DNA of 19,776 nucleotides from DAOUKH01 sp034421515 (GTDB lineage Bacteria; Chloroflexota; Dehalococcoidia; SHYB01): assembly GCA_034421515.1 (NCBI GenBank), contig DAOUKH010000052.1, positions 1 through 19,776 of the forward strand, given 5' to 3'. The notes below the pieces were generated by a model. It worked only from the letters and a program-made list of their open reading frames with translations, was not told the origin of the DNA and did no database searches. Below, piece after piece: positions 7,995 through 16,116 of this stretch. The position numbers were made by a program, and so were the translations under genes. The first letter of the stretch is position 1; each line of letters starts with the position of its first letter.

Positions 7995-9173
7995 TCAGCC
8001 GGAGTACCGGCGCGCCGCGCCGGTGGCAATCAGCGCGTCGATCTGCTCCTGGGAACGTCCGATCTCGGCGAGCACAGACGTGGTGTCGCGTCCCGCGGGC
8101 GGCCCCGCATGGCGGACGGCGCCGGGGGTGTCGCTGAGCTTGACCGGAATGCCGGTCTGCGTAGTGGTCAGACCTCCTTGGGCCTCGACCTCGATGAACA
8201 TGTTGCGGTGCCGGAGCTGTGGATCAGCGGGGACCTCGTCAATGGCGTAGACCTTGCCGACGGCGAGGTCGAGGCCGCCGAGCAGGTCGAACCACTCATC
8301 GCGGGTGCGCTCGGCGAAGCGGGCGTCCATCTCGGCGGCGACGGCGGCGGGCTCGGAACGCCGCCGGTCGATCCAGTCGGGCCGTTCCAAGGCCTCGCAG
8401 AGGTTGCGCCAGAACTTGAACTCGAGGCTGCCCACGGAGAGGAACCGGCCATCCTTGCACCGGTAGACGCGGTAGTCGGGGCCGCCCCCGTTGAGGAAGG
8501 CCGTGCCGGGGCGGGTCACCTCGCCGTGCATGAAGAAGTTCTTCATCACCATGGGGTTGAGGTAGAGACTGCCGTCGGTGAGGGAGAGATCGATGTACTG
8601 GCCGCGCCCGGTCCGCTCCCGAGCCCAGAGCGCGGTGACGATCGAGAATGCGCCGAGGAGCCCGCCGGCGGCGAAGTCGGCGATGATGTTGTTGGGGATG
8701 GTGGGCGTGCCGTCGGGCGAGCCCATGCTGCCCAGGACGCCGGCGAAGGAGATGTAATTCACGTCGTGGCCCGGCATGGCGCGGTAGGGACCGTCCTGGC
8801 CGTAGCCGGAGAGGGAGCAGTAGACGAGCCGCTCGTTCACGCCCCGCAGCGTCTCGTAATCGGCTCCCAGGCGTTCGACCGTGCCCGGCTTGAAGCCCTC
8901 CATGAAGACGTCGGCGCCGGCGGCGAGGTCGTAGAGCACCTGCCGGGCGTCGGCCTGCTTGAGGTCGAGGACGATGCTGCGCTTGTTGCGGCGCAGCGGG
9001 TCGAAGGCGGCCTCGCGGACCTCGTCGGGGCCCGGGCCTCCCTGGCTTCCCGTTCCGGCGGGCGCCTCCACCATGACGACGTCGGCGCCCATGTCGGCCA
9101 GCGCCATCGAGCAGAACGGCCCGGGCGCCCGCGTGGAGAGGTCGATGACCTTGACGTTGTCGAAGGGAAGCAC
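7995..9173 (-). CDS. CaiB/BaiF-family (type III) CoA-transferase
   Basis: A 392-residue family III CoA-transferase, which moves CoA between carboxylic acids by way of an aspartyl-CoA intermediate. Family text includes the N-terminal VKVIDLSTRAPGPFCSMALA, LADMGADVVMVEAP, NKRSIVLDL at 63-71, and SLSGYGQDGPY at 120-130. The likely catalytic Asp is Asp166 in IIADFAAGGLL, followed by TGRGQYIDLSL. I place the start at the GTG at 9173 because homology begins there; the same frame stays open far upstream, but that stretch is a shadow of the ABC ATPase gene. No Shine-Dalgarno is seen. It lies 50 bases after the ATPase gene and 35 bases before the isochorismatase-like gene, suggesting an uptake-plus-activation operon. 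Acyl substrate unknown. Confidence 0.92.
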   Translation of the reverse strand: MLPFDNVKVIDLSTRAPGPFCSMALADMGADVVMVEAPAGTGSQGGPGPDEVREAAFDPLRRNKRSIVLDLKQADARQVLYDLAAGADVFMEGFKPGTVERLGADYETLRGVNERLVYCSLSGYGQDGPYRAMPGHDVNYISFAGVLGSMGSPDGTPTIPNNIIADFAAGGLLGAFSIVTALWARERTGRGQYIDLSLTDGSLYLNPMVMKNFFMHGEVTRPGTAFLNGGGPDYRVYRCKDGRFLSVGSLEFKFWRNLCEALERPDWIDRRRSEPAAVAAEMDARFAERTRDEWFDLLGGLDLAVGKVYAIDEVPADPQLRHRNMFIEVEAQGGLTTTQTGIPVKLSDTPGAVRHAGPPAGRDTTSVLAEIGRSQEQIDALIATGAARRYSG

Positions 9174-9182
9174 GGCGGGGCC

Positions 9183-9211
9183 AGAATAGCCGCGCCGTCC
9201 CAAGGCCGCAA
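9183..9211 (-). promoter_or_regulatory. Weak candidate promoter directly before the CaiB gene
   Basis: Minus-strand TTGCGG (9206-9211) and TATTCT (9183-9188) are spaced by 17 bases in the 50-base gap after the ATPase gene. Transcription would begin only about 3-4 bases before the GTG at 9173, an almost leaderless mRNA, which would agree with the missing ribosome binding site. Matches are only 3 of 6 and 4 of 6. Confidence 0.25.
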
Positions 9212-9223
9212 CGGCGGGCGCGG

Positions 9224-10252
9224 TCAGGCGGCGTCGGGCTCGTAGAGGAAGCAGGAGACGAAGTGGCCGGGCTTCACCTCGGCCAACTCCGGGATACGGG
9301 TCTCGCAGACGCCGGACATCACCCGCGGGCAGCGGGGATGGAAGGCGCAGCCCGGCGGGACGTTCGACGGCGAAGGCGGCTCGCCGGGTACGACCTCGCG
9401 CTGGCGGAACCGGTTGGAGGGGTCGGGCTCGGGGACGGCGGCGATCAGCGCCTTGGTATAGGGGTGGAGGGGGTCGCCGATCACGTCGCCGGGCGGGCCG
9501 ATCTCGACGATGCGCCCGAGGTACATGACGGCGACGCGGTCGGAGAAGTGGGCCGCGCTGGCGATGTCGTGGGTGATGTAGAGAAAGGCGTTGCCGTGTT
9601 GGCGCTGCAGGTCGCGCATCAGGTAGAGGATTTCGGCGCGGCTGGAGGCGTCGATCATGGAGACGGGCTCGTCGGCGACGACGTAGTCGGGCTCCATCAC
9701 GAGGGCGCGCGCAATGCCGACGCGCTGCCGTTGCCCGCCGGAGAGCGTGTGCGGGAACTTGTTCACGAAGGCGTCTACGGGAGTGAGGCGGACGGATTCG
9801 AGCGCGCCGCGCACGCGTTCCTCCCGTTGGGACTTGCTCCCGGCCTCGTGGATCACGAGCGGTTCCTCCACGATTTGGGCCACGTTCATGAAGCTGTTGA
9901 TGCTGGAATAGGGGTCTTGGAAGACGGCTTGCGCGCGGCGGCGGAACGGTTTGATTTCGTCCTCGCCCAGGGCCGTGATGTCCTGGCCGTCGAACCACAG
10001 GGAGCCGCGGGCGGGCTTGACGACGCGCAACGAGGCCTTGCCGAGCGTGGTCTTGCCGCTGCCCGACTCGCCGACGACGGCGACGGTCTCGTTGCGGTGG
10101 ATGTCGAGGGAGAGGTCGGACACGGCGCGGATCGGGGTGCGGCCGAAGAAGCCCTTGCGGGCATAGAAGGTGATGTCGACGTGGTCGAGGCGGAGGAGCG
10201 GCCCGCCGACCTCTCCCCCGGCGCCGTTACCGTTCTCGCTCGTCGCGCTCAT
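9224..10252 (-). CDS. Dipeptide/oligopeptide-type ABC transporter ATPase (OppF/DppF type)
   Basis: A 342-residue cytoplasmic ATPase energising import. Walker A GESGSGKTT is at 61-69, the signature LSGGQRQ at 170-176, Walker B VVADEP at 191-196 followed by VSMIDAS in place of the common TSALDVS, and the switch His228 in YITHD. The C-terminal peptide-transporter extension carries HPYTKAL and four cysteines at 302, 308, 316 and 334, the pattern that binds an iron-sulfur cluster in some relatives. I prefer the ATG at 10252; a GTG at 10291 in the same frame is possible and would add 13 residues. Its natural partner is the OppD-type gene at 12648-13631, from which it is separated by an opposing gene. 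It leads the run into the CaiB, isochorismatase-like and LLM genes. Confidence 0.93.
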   Translation of the reverse strand: MSATSENGNGAGGEVGGPLLRLDHVDITFYARKGFFGRTPIRAVSDLSLDIHRNETVAVVGESGSGKTTLGKASLRVVKPARGSLWFDGQDITALGEDEIKPFRRRAQAVFQDPYSSINSFMNVAQIVEEPLVIHEAGSKSQREERVRGALESVRLTPVDAFVNKFPHTLSGGQRQRVGIARALVMEPDYVVADEPVSMIDASSRAEILYLMRDLQRQHGNAFLYITHDIASAAHFSDRVAVMYLGRIVEIGPPGDVIGDPLHPYTKALIAAVPEPDPSNRFRQREVVPGEPPSPSNVPPGCAFHPRCPRVMSGVCETRIPELAEVKPGHFVSCFLYEPDAA

Positions 10253-10321
10253 GCGCCGTTGGTCGCCTCGTGTACCGGGGGGCTCATCCACCCCAGTTTC
10301 CCCGTTCGCCGGTGCAACCGC

Positions 10322-10350
10322 ATGATAGCATTGAAACGTATTCCTGAAAG
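10322..10350 (-). promoter_or_regulatory. Candidate promoter for the OppF-type ATPase gene
   Basis: Minus-strand TATCAT at 10322-10327 (5 of 6) has CTTTCA at 10345-10350 (3 of 6) 17 bases upstream. It lies in the 92-131 base gap between divergent genes. It would serve either candidate start of the ATPase gene. Confidence 0.35.
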
Positions 10351-10371
10351 AACACTACGCCACTCCGAGTT

Positions 10372-10376
10372 AGGAG
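10372..10376 (+). promoter_or_regulatory. Ribosome binding site deciding the GTG start of the lipoprotein
   Basis: AGGAG sits 7 bases before the GTG at 10384, which opens a perfect lipoprotein signal peptide. A -35-like TTGAAA lies upstream at 10331-10336, but I see no good -10 to go with it. Confidence 0.6.
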
Positions 10377-10383
10377 CCATTCC

Positions 10384-12651
10384 GTGCGCAGAGTCCCCCT
10401 GATTCCGTTCATTACCGTTTCGCTCGCCGTCATTTTGGCCGTGGCGTCGTGCTCCGGCGCGGATCCCACGGCCACGCCCGAACCGGAGCCCGCCCCGACG
10501 GCGTCGCCGACCGACACGCCGCCGCCCGACCCGACGGCCACGCCCGAACCCGAGGCGACGACGGCCCCCGACGCAACCGTGACGCCGTTCCCCACGGTGA
10601 CGCCTTTCCCGACGCTCACCCCGACGCCCGAGCCGGGGGCGACGTCCACGCCCACGACGGCGCCCCGCGCCACGGCGACCCCGGAGCCCACCGCGGCCCC
10701 TACGGCCGCGCCCCGGCCGATCGGGAACTTGGAAACAGTGGAGAATGACCTGTTCGGCTTCGCCATCGACGTGCCCGAGGCGTGGGAGACGGACCCGCAG
10801 TCCATATTGCTGCGCGCCGGCGACCCAGAGTTCGGTGTGCCGAGGATGAGTGTCGAGGTGCTCCTGCCTCGAGAGTTGGGCACAAACGAGGAGTACGGCG
10901 AGATCGCTTTGGACCTTCTGGCGGAGGTCGCGCCGGAGGTCGTCTCCGAGGGCCCCGTCACGTTCGCCGATGGGACCGAAGCCTACGGCTACGTCCTCGA
11001 CCTGACCGTCGAAACATCCCTGCGGGCCCATCTCTACGTCGTGGGCCGCGGCACGCACATCTACCAGGTCTTGGTCATGTCGGTCCCGGCCGACTTCGAG
11101 GCCCGGAACGATCAGTTCGAGGCCATCGCTAAGAGCTTCCGCCTCCGTCCGCAGAGTCCTTTCGGGGCCCGGCTCGACCGGTCGCTGGTGATGCACTCGG
11201 TCGCGCCGTCTGAGTTCGACCCGCATCTCATCGGCAACATCTCCTCCTACCGGTATGCGGCCCAGATCTTCAGCGGTCTCGTCAGTCTCGACCGCGACTT
11301 GCGGGTCGTTCCGGCGGTGGCGGAGAGCTGGGACATATCCGAGGACGGGCTCGTCTACGACTTCCACATCCACCCCGACGCGGTGTTCCACAGCGGTAAG
11401 CGCGTCACGCCCGAAGACGTGAAATGGTCGTTCGAGCGGGCCGCCGATCCGGCGACGGGCTCCCGCATCGCGAGCCTCTACATCGCCGATATCGAGGGAG
11501 TCGACGAGAAGCTCGACGGCGAGGCCGACGAAATCTCCGGCATCGAGATCGTCGACGAGGACACGGTCCGCTTTACGCTCACCGACCCCGTGCCCTACTT
11601 CCTCGCCAAGATGACGCACTCCGCCAGCTTCATCCTGAACCGGGAGAACGTCGAAGGGGGCGGCGAAAACTGGGCCCTGACCCCCGACGGCACCGGCCCG
11701 TTCAAGGTGCGAGGCTGGCGCCCCGGCATCGTGCTCGTCCTCGATCGGCACGAGGAACGCCACCTTGGGGCCCCATCGGTGGAGAGCGTGGTGATCTGGC
11801 AATACGGCAATCCGTTCCTCCGCTACCAGGCAGGGGAGCTCGACGTGACGTCGCTGGGCGAGACCTTAGGCGAAGAGGTGAACGACCCCGAGCATTCGCT
11901 GCACGGCGAGCTGCGGGTCGTCCCAAGCCTGACCATCTTCTACGTCGGCTTCAACACCCGCGTCGTGCCGTTCGACGACCCCCGCGCCCGCCGCGCGCTG
12001 GCGCTGGCCGTGGACACCGGCGAACTCGGGCTCGACCTTGCCCCGCCGGTCGGCTTCCTGCCTCCGGGCATGCCCGGCTTCTCTGAGGACCTCGAACCGA
12101 TTTCTTTCGACCCCGTGGAGGCCAAGCGGCTCTGGGACGAGGCTATCGCGGACGTGGACGACTTCGAGGCGGTCCGGTACCAGGTCTTCGGCTCCTTCGT
12201 GGCTCCCGAGCACGAAGCCATTGCGGGGATGTGGCAGGAATATCTGGGCGTCGGGATAGAGTTTGTGGGGACGGCGACGAACGATCTTCGCGCAGAGATC
12301 GCCGAGTCGCGGGCGCACGTCTTCGAGTACGGGTGGGTGGCCGACTATCCCGATCCGGAGAACTTCCTGGACGTGCTCTTCCATAGCCGGTCGGTGAACA
12401 ACACCGGGCGGTATTCGAACCCCGCCGTCGACCGGCTCCTAGAGCGGGCGCGGGTGGAGCAGGACCAGGATGCGCGGTTCGCCCTCTACGAGGAGGCGAA
12501 CCGCCTGATGCTGGAGGACACGGCGGCGATCCCGCTCGGGTACCACAGCGACCGCGTCCTGGTGAAGCCCTACGTGAGCGGCTGGTACCTCTCGGCCCAG
12601 GACTCCTGGTACCTGACGGAGGTCGAGCTGGACAAGCCGACGGACGTCTAG
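10384..12651 (+). CDS. Solute-binding lipoprotein (SBP family 5) with a fused PsbP/Mog1-like domain
   Basis: A 755-residue lipoprotein. The signal peptide ends in the lipobox VASC with Cys23 as the lipidated residue. Residues 24 to about 115 form a Thr/Pro/Ala/Glu linker. Residues about 116-256 (from LETVENDLFGFAIDVPEAW to FEAIAKSFRL) look like a PsbP/Mog1/DcrB-type alpha-beta domain. From about 264 the canonical family 5 order follows: SEFDPHL, VPAVAESWDISEDG, FHSGKRVTPEDVKWSFE, GTGPFKVRGW, DDPRARRALALAVDT, NFLDVLFHS, NPAVDRLLERA and YVSGW. It should capture peptides or similar solutes at the outer face and deliver them to the permeases. It is divergent from the OppF-type gene and convergent with the OppD-type gene, whose stop shares the tetranucleotide CTAG at 12648-12651. 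Confidence 0.93.
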   Translation: MRRVPLIPFITVSLAVILAVASCSGADPTATPEPEPAPTASPTDTPPPDPTATPEPEATTAPDATVTPFPTVTPFPTLTPTPEPGATSTPTTAPRATATPEPTAAPTAAPRPIGNLETVENDLFGFAIDVPEAWETDPQSILLRAGDPEFGVPRMSVEVLLPRELGTNEEYGEIALDLLAEVAPEVVSEGPVTFADGTEAYGYVLDLTVETSLRAHLYVVGRGTHIYQVLVMSVPADFEARNDQFEAIAKSFRLRPQSPFGARLDRSLVMHSVAPSEFDPHLIGNISSYRYAAQIFSGLVSLDRDLRVVPAVAESWDISEDGLVYDFHIHPDAVFHSGKRVTPEDVKWSFERAADPATGSRIASLYIADIEGVDEKLDGEADEISGIEIVDEDTVRFTLTDPVPYFLAKMTHSASFILNRENVEGGGENWALTPDGTGPFKVRGWRPGIVLVLDRHEERHLGAPSVESVVIWQYGNPFLRYQAGELDVTSLGETLGEEVNDPEHSLHGELRVVPSLTIFYVGFNTRVVPFDDPRARRALALAVDTGELGLDLAPPVGFLPPGMPGFSEDLEPISFDPVEAKRLWDEAIADVDDFEAVRYQVFGSFVAPEHEAIAGMWQEYLGVGIEFVGTATNDLRAEIAESRAHVFEYGWVADYPDPENFLDVLFHSRSVNNTGRYSNPAVDRLLERARVEQDQDARFALYEEANRLMLEDTAAIPLGYHSDRVLVKPYVSGWYLSAQDSWYLTEVELDKPTDV
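10453..10728 (+). repeat. Low-complexity Thr/Pro/Ala linker coding repeat
   Basis: This part of the lipoprotein gene encodes about 92 residues of TATPEPEP-like text. It contains an exact 17-base direct repeat (acggccacgcccgaacc at 10468-10484 and 10534-10550, 66 bases or 22 codons apart) and a tandem VTPFPTVTPFPT. It is likely a flexible extracellular spacer that changes length by slippage. Confidence 0.75.
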
Positions 12652-13631
12652 GGCGCGTCCGCGGGCGGCTCTTCGGGGGCGTAGAGCCAGCAGCGCACGC
12701 TCCGGGACTCCCCGACGTTGAAGGGCGGCGGCGACTCGGCGCCGCACCGGTCGAAGGCGTGGGGGCACCGCGGGTGGAAGCGGCACCCCCCGGGCGGCTC
12801 GACGAGGTCGGGCGGCGAGCCTTCGAGGAACTCCGGCTTCTCGGCGCCGTCCATGCGCGGGATGCTGGCGAGGAGCTTCTGCGTGTAGGGGTGCTTGGGG
12901 TCGAGGATGACCTCGTCGGCGACGCCGGACTCGACGTGCTCGCCGCCGTAGGCGACGACGATGCGGTCGCAGAGATCGCTGGCGAGGGCGATGTCGTGGG
13001 TGATGAAGATCATTCCCAAGGACTGCTCGGCCTTGAGCCGCTTCAGCAGGTTCATAACCTGGGCCTGGACGCTGACGTCGAGGGCCGAGGTTGGCTCGTC
13101 GAGGATGACGATGCGGGGCGACATAACGAGAGCGGTGGCGATGCCGACCCGCTGCTTCATCCCGCCGCTGAGCTCGTGGGGGTAGCGGTCGAGGACTTCG
13201 CGGGGGAGGCCCACGAGCTCGACGATCTCGGCGGCTTTCTCCATCGCCTCGTCCTTGGGAACCGCTCCGTCGGCGAGCATCCGCTCGACGATCTGCCCAC
13301 CGACACGCAAAACGGGGTTGAGCGAGTTCATCGCGCCCTGGGCCACCATGGCGATGGACCGGGCGCGGATGCGCGACCGGAAGTCCTCGTCGGTGAGCGC
13401 GGTCAGGTCTTCGCCGTCGAGCATGACCGAGCCGCCACTGTCGCTGACGTTAGCGGGGAGGAGACGCATGAGGGCGAGGGCGAGGCTCGTCTTGCCGCTG
13501 CCGGACTCGCCGACGACGCCCACGGCCTCGCCCGGCTTCTCGATGGCGAAGCTGACGCCGTCGACGGCGCGCACGTCGCCCCGGGGCGTGCCGTAGTAGA
13601 GGCGGAGGCCGCGGACGTCGAGGAAGGCCAT
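12648..13631 (-). CDS. Dipeptide/oligopeptide-type ABC transporter ATPase (OppD/DppD type)
   Basis: A 327-residue ATPase subunit. Walker A GESGSGKTS is at 41-49, the Q-loop around MVAQGAMNSLNP, the signature LSGGMKQ at 154-160, Walker B IVILDEP at 174-180 with TSALDVS, and the switch His212 in ITHD. The C-terminal extension has HPYTQKLL and cysteines 283, 289, 296 and 314, as in the OppF-type partner. The ATG at 13631 overlaps the permease C stop by one base (TGATG), so translation is coupled. It is the last gene of the right-hand operon. Its stop TAG shares the palindrome CTAG with the stop of the opposing lipoprotein gene. The frame is open further upstream, but that is a shadow of the permease gene. 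Confidence 0.95.
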   Translation of the reverse strand: MAFLDVRGLRLYYGTPRGDVRAVDGVSFAIEKPGEAVGVVGESGSGKTSLALALMRLLPANVSDSGGSVMLDGEDLTALTDEDFRSRIRARSIAMVAQGAMNSLNPVLRVGGQIVERMLADGAVPKDEAMEKAAEIVELVGLPREVLDRYPHELSGGMKQRVGIATALVMSPRIVILDEPTSALDVSVQAQVMNLLKRLKAEQSLGMIFITHDIALASDLCDRIVVAYGGEHVESGVADEVILDPKHPYTQKLLASIPRMDGAEKPEFLEGSPPDLVEPPGGCRFHPRCPHAFDRCGAESPPPFNVGESRSVRCWLYAPEEPPADAP

Positions 13632-15064
13632 CAGCGCCCCCGCCGCAGCCGCGGGTTGACCACCGGCTCCATGCCCAAGGAAATCAGCATGAAGGTCACC
13701 GCGGTGATGATGATGAGCGCCCCCGGCGGGATGATCCACCACCAGTAGCCCAGGAAGGCGGCGCCGGTGCGGAAGCCGCTCTCGAGGATCTGCCCCCACG
13801 TCGGGATGGAGGGGTCACCGAGGCCGAGGAAGCTGAGTCCGGCTTCGGCGAGAATCGCGGCGGGGGCGAAGAAGATCATCTGCGCGAAGATGAAGGGAGC
13901 AATCTGAGGGAAGATATGCCGGTACATGATGCGCCACCTCGACGCACCCATCGTAATGGCCGACTCGACCAACTGCCCTTCCCGGAGCTGTAGCACCATC
14001 GAGCGGACGAGAATGGTGAGTCCGGGCCAACTGAAGATGATGAGCAACCCGATGATGAGGTACAGGTTCGAGCCGACCACGAAGACGAAGAAAATGAGGA
14101 GCGGCAGCAACGGAACGTTGGCGACGAGGTCGGCGAGGCGCTGGATAAAGAGGTCGGTGCGGCCGCCGGCGTAGCCGCTGATGACGCCCAGCGCCGTGCC
14201 CATGGCGGTGGTGACCACGGAGGCCATCAGGCCGATGAAGAGCGCCACGGGCAGGCCGAAGAGCAGCCCTTCCGTCAGGTCCCGCCCCAGGCTGTCGGTG
14301 CCCATCAGTCCGAAGACCGTACCCCCGACCACGAAGCGGGCTTCCTCCAGGGAGTCGCGCGGGTCTTGGAAGGATGCGCGCAGCCGCAGCTCGTACGTGC
14401 CCTTGAGCAGGGCGAAGCCGCCGGGCGCCTCGGCGTCGGGGACGCCGAAGAGGGCGCGGTCGAGGTCTTGGGCCAGCTCCGAGGCCCGGAACCTGGCGCC
14501 GTACTCGTCGCGCATGAAGTCGACCACGGCGTCGGCAGCGGAGGGCTGGGAGGAGAGGTTCACCCGCAGGGCGTCTTCGTGGAAGCGCAGGTACGGCGCG
14601 GACTCATCCTCGCGGGGGCCGCGGACGGGCTGCCGGAACAGCACGACGGTGCTGTCGTCCGGCCGCGCTAGCGTCACGGTGAGGACCGGCGGGCGGTCGT
14701 AGAACGTGACGCCGCTCACGGAGAAGTTGGTGAACGTCGGCGGGCGGTCCGAGTCGTAGTCGACGGCGGCGGTGTAGGTGCGGAGCTCGCCGGACTGGGT
14801 GGGCCGGACCTCGGTCGCCTCGCTGACGACATAGTCGCGGTGCGGGACGTCGGCGCGCGTGGTGAGCGCCGTCGACCAGATGGGAGGCACCGCGCCGGGG
14901 TTGTCGGCCCACTGCGCCGGGTCGCTCCATGTCTCCTCGCCCCAGCTCAGAGGGAAGCGAATCAGCACGTAGAGGGAGAGGATGACGAGGATGGCGAAGA
15001 GGCCGATGCCGAGCTTGCCCGGCCACGTCGCGAGGAGTTCCTTGAAGATGTTGCGGCCCGTCAT
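13631..15064 (-). CDS. ABC transporter permease, DppC/OppC type, with a large extracytoplasmic insertion
   Basis: A 477-residue permease, far longer than the usual 280-320. One membrane helix lies at about 18-36. Residues about 37-250 form a hydrophilic, beta-rich extracytoplasmic region (for example VPPIWSTALTT at 59-69, YTAAVDYDSDRPPTFTNFSV at 97-116). The standard permease domain follows: MGTDSLGRDLTEG at 254-266, about five helices, the coupling-helix EAA-like loop VESAITMGASRWRIM at 366-380 with HIFPQIAP, EAGLSFLGLGDP at 407-418 and PTWGQIL. Its ATG overlaps the permease B stop by four bases (ATGA). The insertion may contact the elaborated binding protein or another surface component; that is inference. 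Similar long loops are known to me in some archaeal dipeptide-type permeases. Confidence 0.93.
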   Translation of the reverse strand: MTGRNIFKELLATWPGKLGIGLFAILVILSLYVLIRFPLSWGEETWSDPAQWADNPGAVPPIWSTALTTRADVPHRDYVVSEATEVRPTQSGELRTYTAAVDYDSDRPPTFTNFSVSGVTFYDRPPVLTVTLARPDDSTVVLFRQPVRGPREDESAPYLRFHEDALRVNLSSQPSAADAVVDFMRDEYGARFRASELAQDLDRALFGVPDAEAPGGFALLKGTYELRLRASFQDPRDSLEEARFVVGGTVFGLMGTDSLGRDLTEGLLFGLPVALFIGLMASVVTTAMGTALGVISGYAGGRTDLFIQRLADLVANVPLLPLLIFFVFVVGSNLYLIIGLLIIFSWPGLTILVRSMVLQLREGQLVESAITMGASRWRIMYRHIFPQIAPFIFAQMIFFAPAAILAEAGLSFLGLGDPSIPTWGQILESGFRTGAAFLGYWWWIIPPGALIIITAVTFMLISLGMEPVVNPRLRRGR

Positions 15065-16116
15065 GACGAGTACCGCACCCGCGGGTCGAGGATGACGTAG
15101 AGGACTTCAAGGATGAAGCGCGCCGCGACGTAGAGCAGGGTAAAGACGAAGGTGAGCGCGACGATGACGTTTTCGTCGGGCGTCCCCGCCACGGCGTCGA
15201 AGTAGAGCCGGCCCATGCCCTGCCAGTTGAAGATGGTCTCGACGAGGATCGAGCCGCCGAGGGAACCCGCGAGTCCCAGGATCAGGCCGGTCACGATGGG
15301 CGGGGCGGCGACGCGGAGGATGTGCCGGCGGTTGACGATGCCCTCGGGCATGCCCTTGGCGCGCGCCATGGTGACGTGGTCTTCCTGCGCCACGGTCATG
15401 GTCATGGTGCGCACGGAGTAGATGTAGGGCCCGACGCTGACCAGGACGAGGGTGATCACGGGCAGGATGGAGTGCTTGAGGAGGTCGAGGAAGCGCAGAA
15501 AGCCGGCCTCGGGCGGGGGCGTGCTGTACATGCCGCCGGAGGGCAGGATGTCGAGCTTGAAGGCGAAGATGAGGATCATCAGTATCCCCATCCACCACGC
15601 GGGCATGGCGAACGAGACCGCGGAGAAGTAGGAGACGGCGCGGTCGACCTTGGTGCCGATGCGGGTCGCCAGCTTCACGCCGAGCGCGAGGCCGACCACG
15701 GCGGTGATGACGAGGCTGGTGGTGAGCAGCAGCGCGGTGTTGGGGAGCCGGTCCCACACGATGTCGGAGACCTCGCGGCTGCCGGAGAAGCTCTTTAGGG
15801 AGCGCGCCTCACCGAGGTCGAGGGTGATGACGCGGGCCACGGTGGCGGGGAGCCGCCGCACCCAGCTCTGGTCGAGGTCGTAGAACTCGACGAGCTCCTG
15901 GCGGCGGACGTCGAGCGTTTCCTCGAGTTGTTCCGGGTCCCTGATCGTCTGGGAGAGGGTGACGCGCAGGCCGCGCAGGTCTTCGCCGATCTGCGCCTCG
16001 AGAAGGCGGTCGGAGAAGCCGGTGGCGCCGAGGGTGACCACGAGCGCCACGAGCACGAGGAAAAGCACGGCCACCAGCGTGAGCAAGCGGACCGCCAGCG
16101 GCTTGAGGACTGTCAT
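15061..16116 (-). CDS. ABC transporter permease, DppB/OppB type
   Basis: A 351-residue inner-membrane permease. The first helix is at 11-30. A loop of about 95 residues follows (31-125), somewhat longer than usual and highly charged. Then come RLPNTALLLTTSLVI, MPAWWMGILMI at 171-181, LPSGGMYS at 191-198, and the coupling loop DHVTMARAKGMPEG at 246-259. The C-terminus LYVILDPRVRY at 339-349 is the DppB hallmark. The start is taken at 16116 because the hydrophobic first helix starts there; an in-frame extension to 16224 is arginine-rich and crosses the intergenic hairpins. It is separated by 141 bases from the binding-protein gene upstream. Confidence 0.94.
   Translation of the reverse strand: MTVLKPLAVRLLTLVAVLFLVLVALVVTLGATGFSDRLLEAQIGEDLRGLRVTLSQTIRDPEQLEETLDVRRQELVEFYDLDQSWVRRLPATVARVITLDLGEARSLKSFSGSREVSDIVWDRLPNTALLLTTSLVITAVVGLALGVKLATRIGTKVDRAVSYFSAVSFAMPAWWMGILMILIFAFKLDILPSGGMYSTPPPEAGFLRFLDLLKHSILPVITLVLVSVGPYIYSVRTMTMTVAQEDHVTMARAKGMPEGIVNRRHILRVAAPPIVTGLILGLAGSLGGSILVETIFNWQGMGRLYFDAVAGTPDENVIVALTFVFTLLYVAARFILEVLYVILDPRVRYSS

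Noticed and set aside
9174..9998. An N-terminal extension that would make the CaiB-type protein 667 residues long.
   Set aside because: The extra part is an arginine/proline-rich out-of-frame reading of the ABC ATPase gene. CaiB homology starts at the GTG at 9173.
10453..10728. The repeat-rich DNA in the lipoprotein as a possible tandem-repeat locus or mobile remnant.
   Set aside because: It stays in frame and encodes a Thr/Pro/Ala spacer common in Chloroflexota lipoproteins; there are no inverted ends or target duplications.
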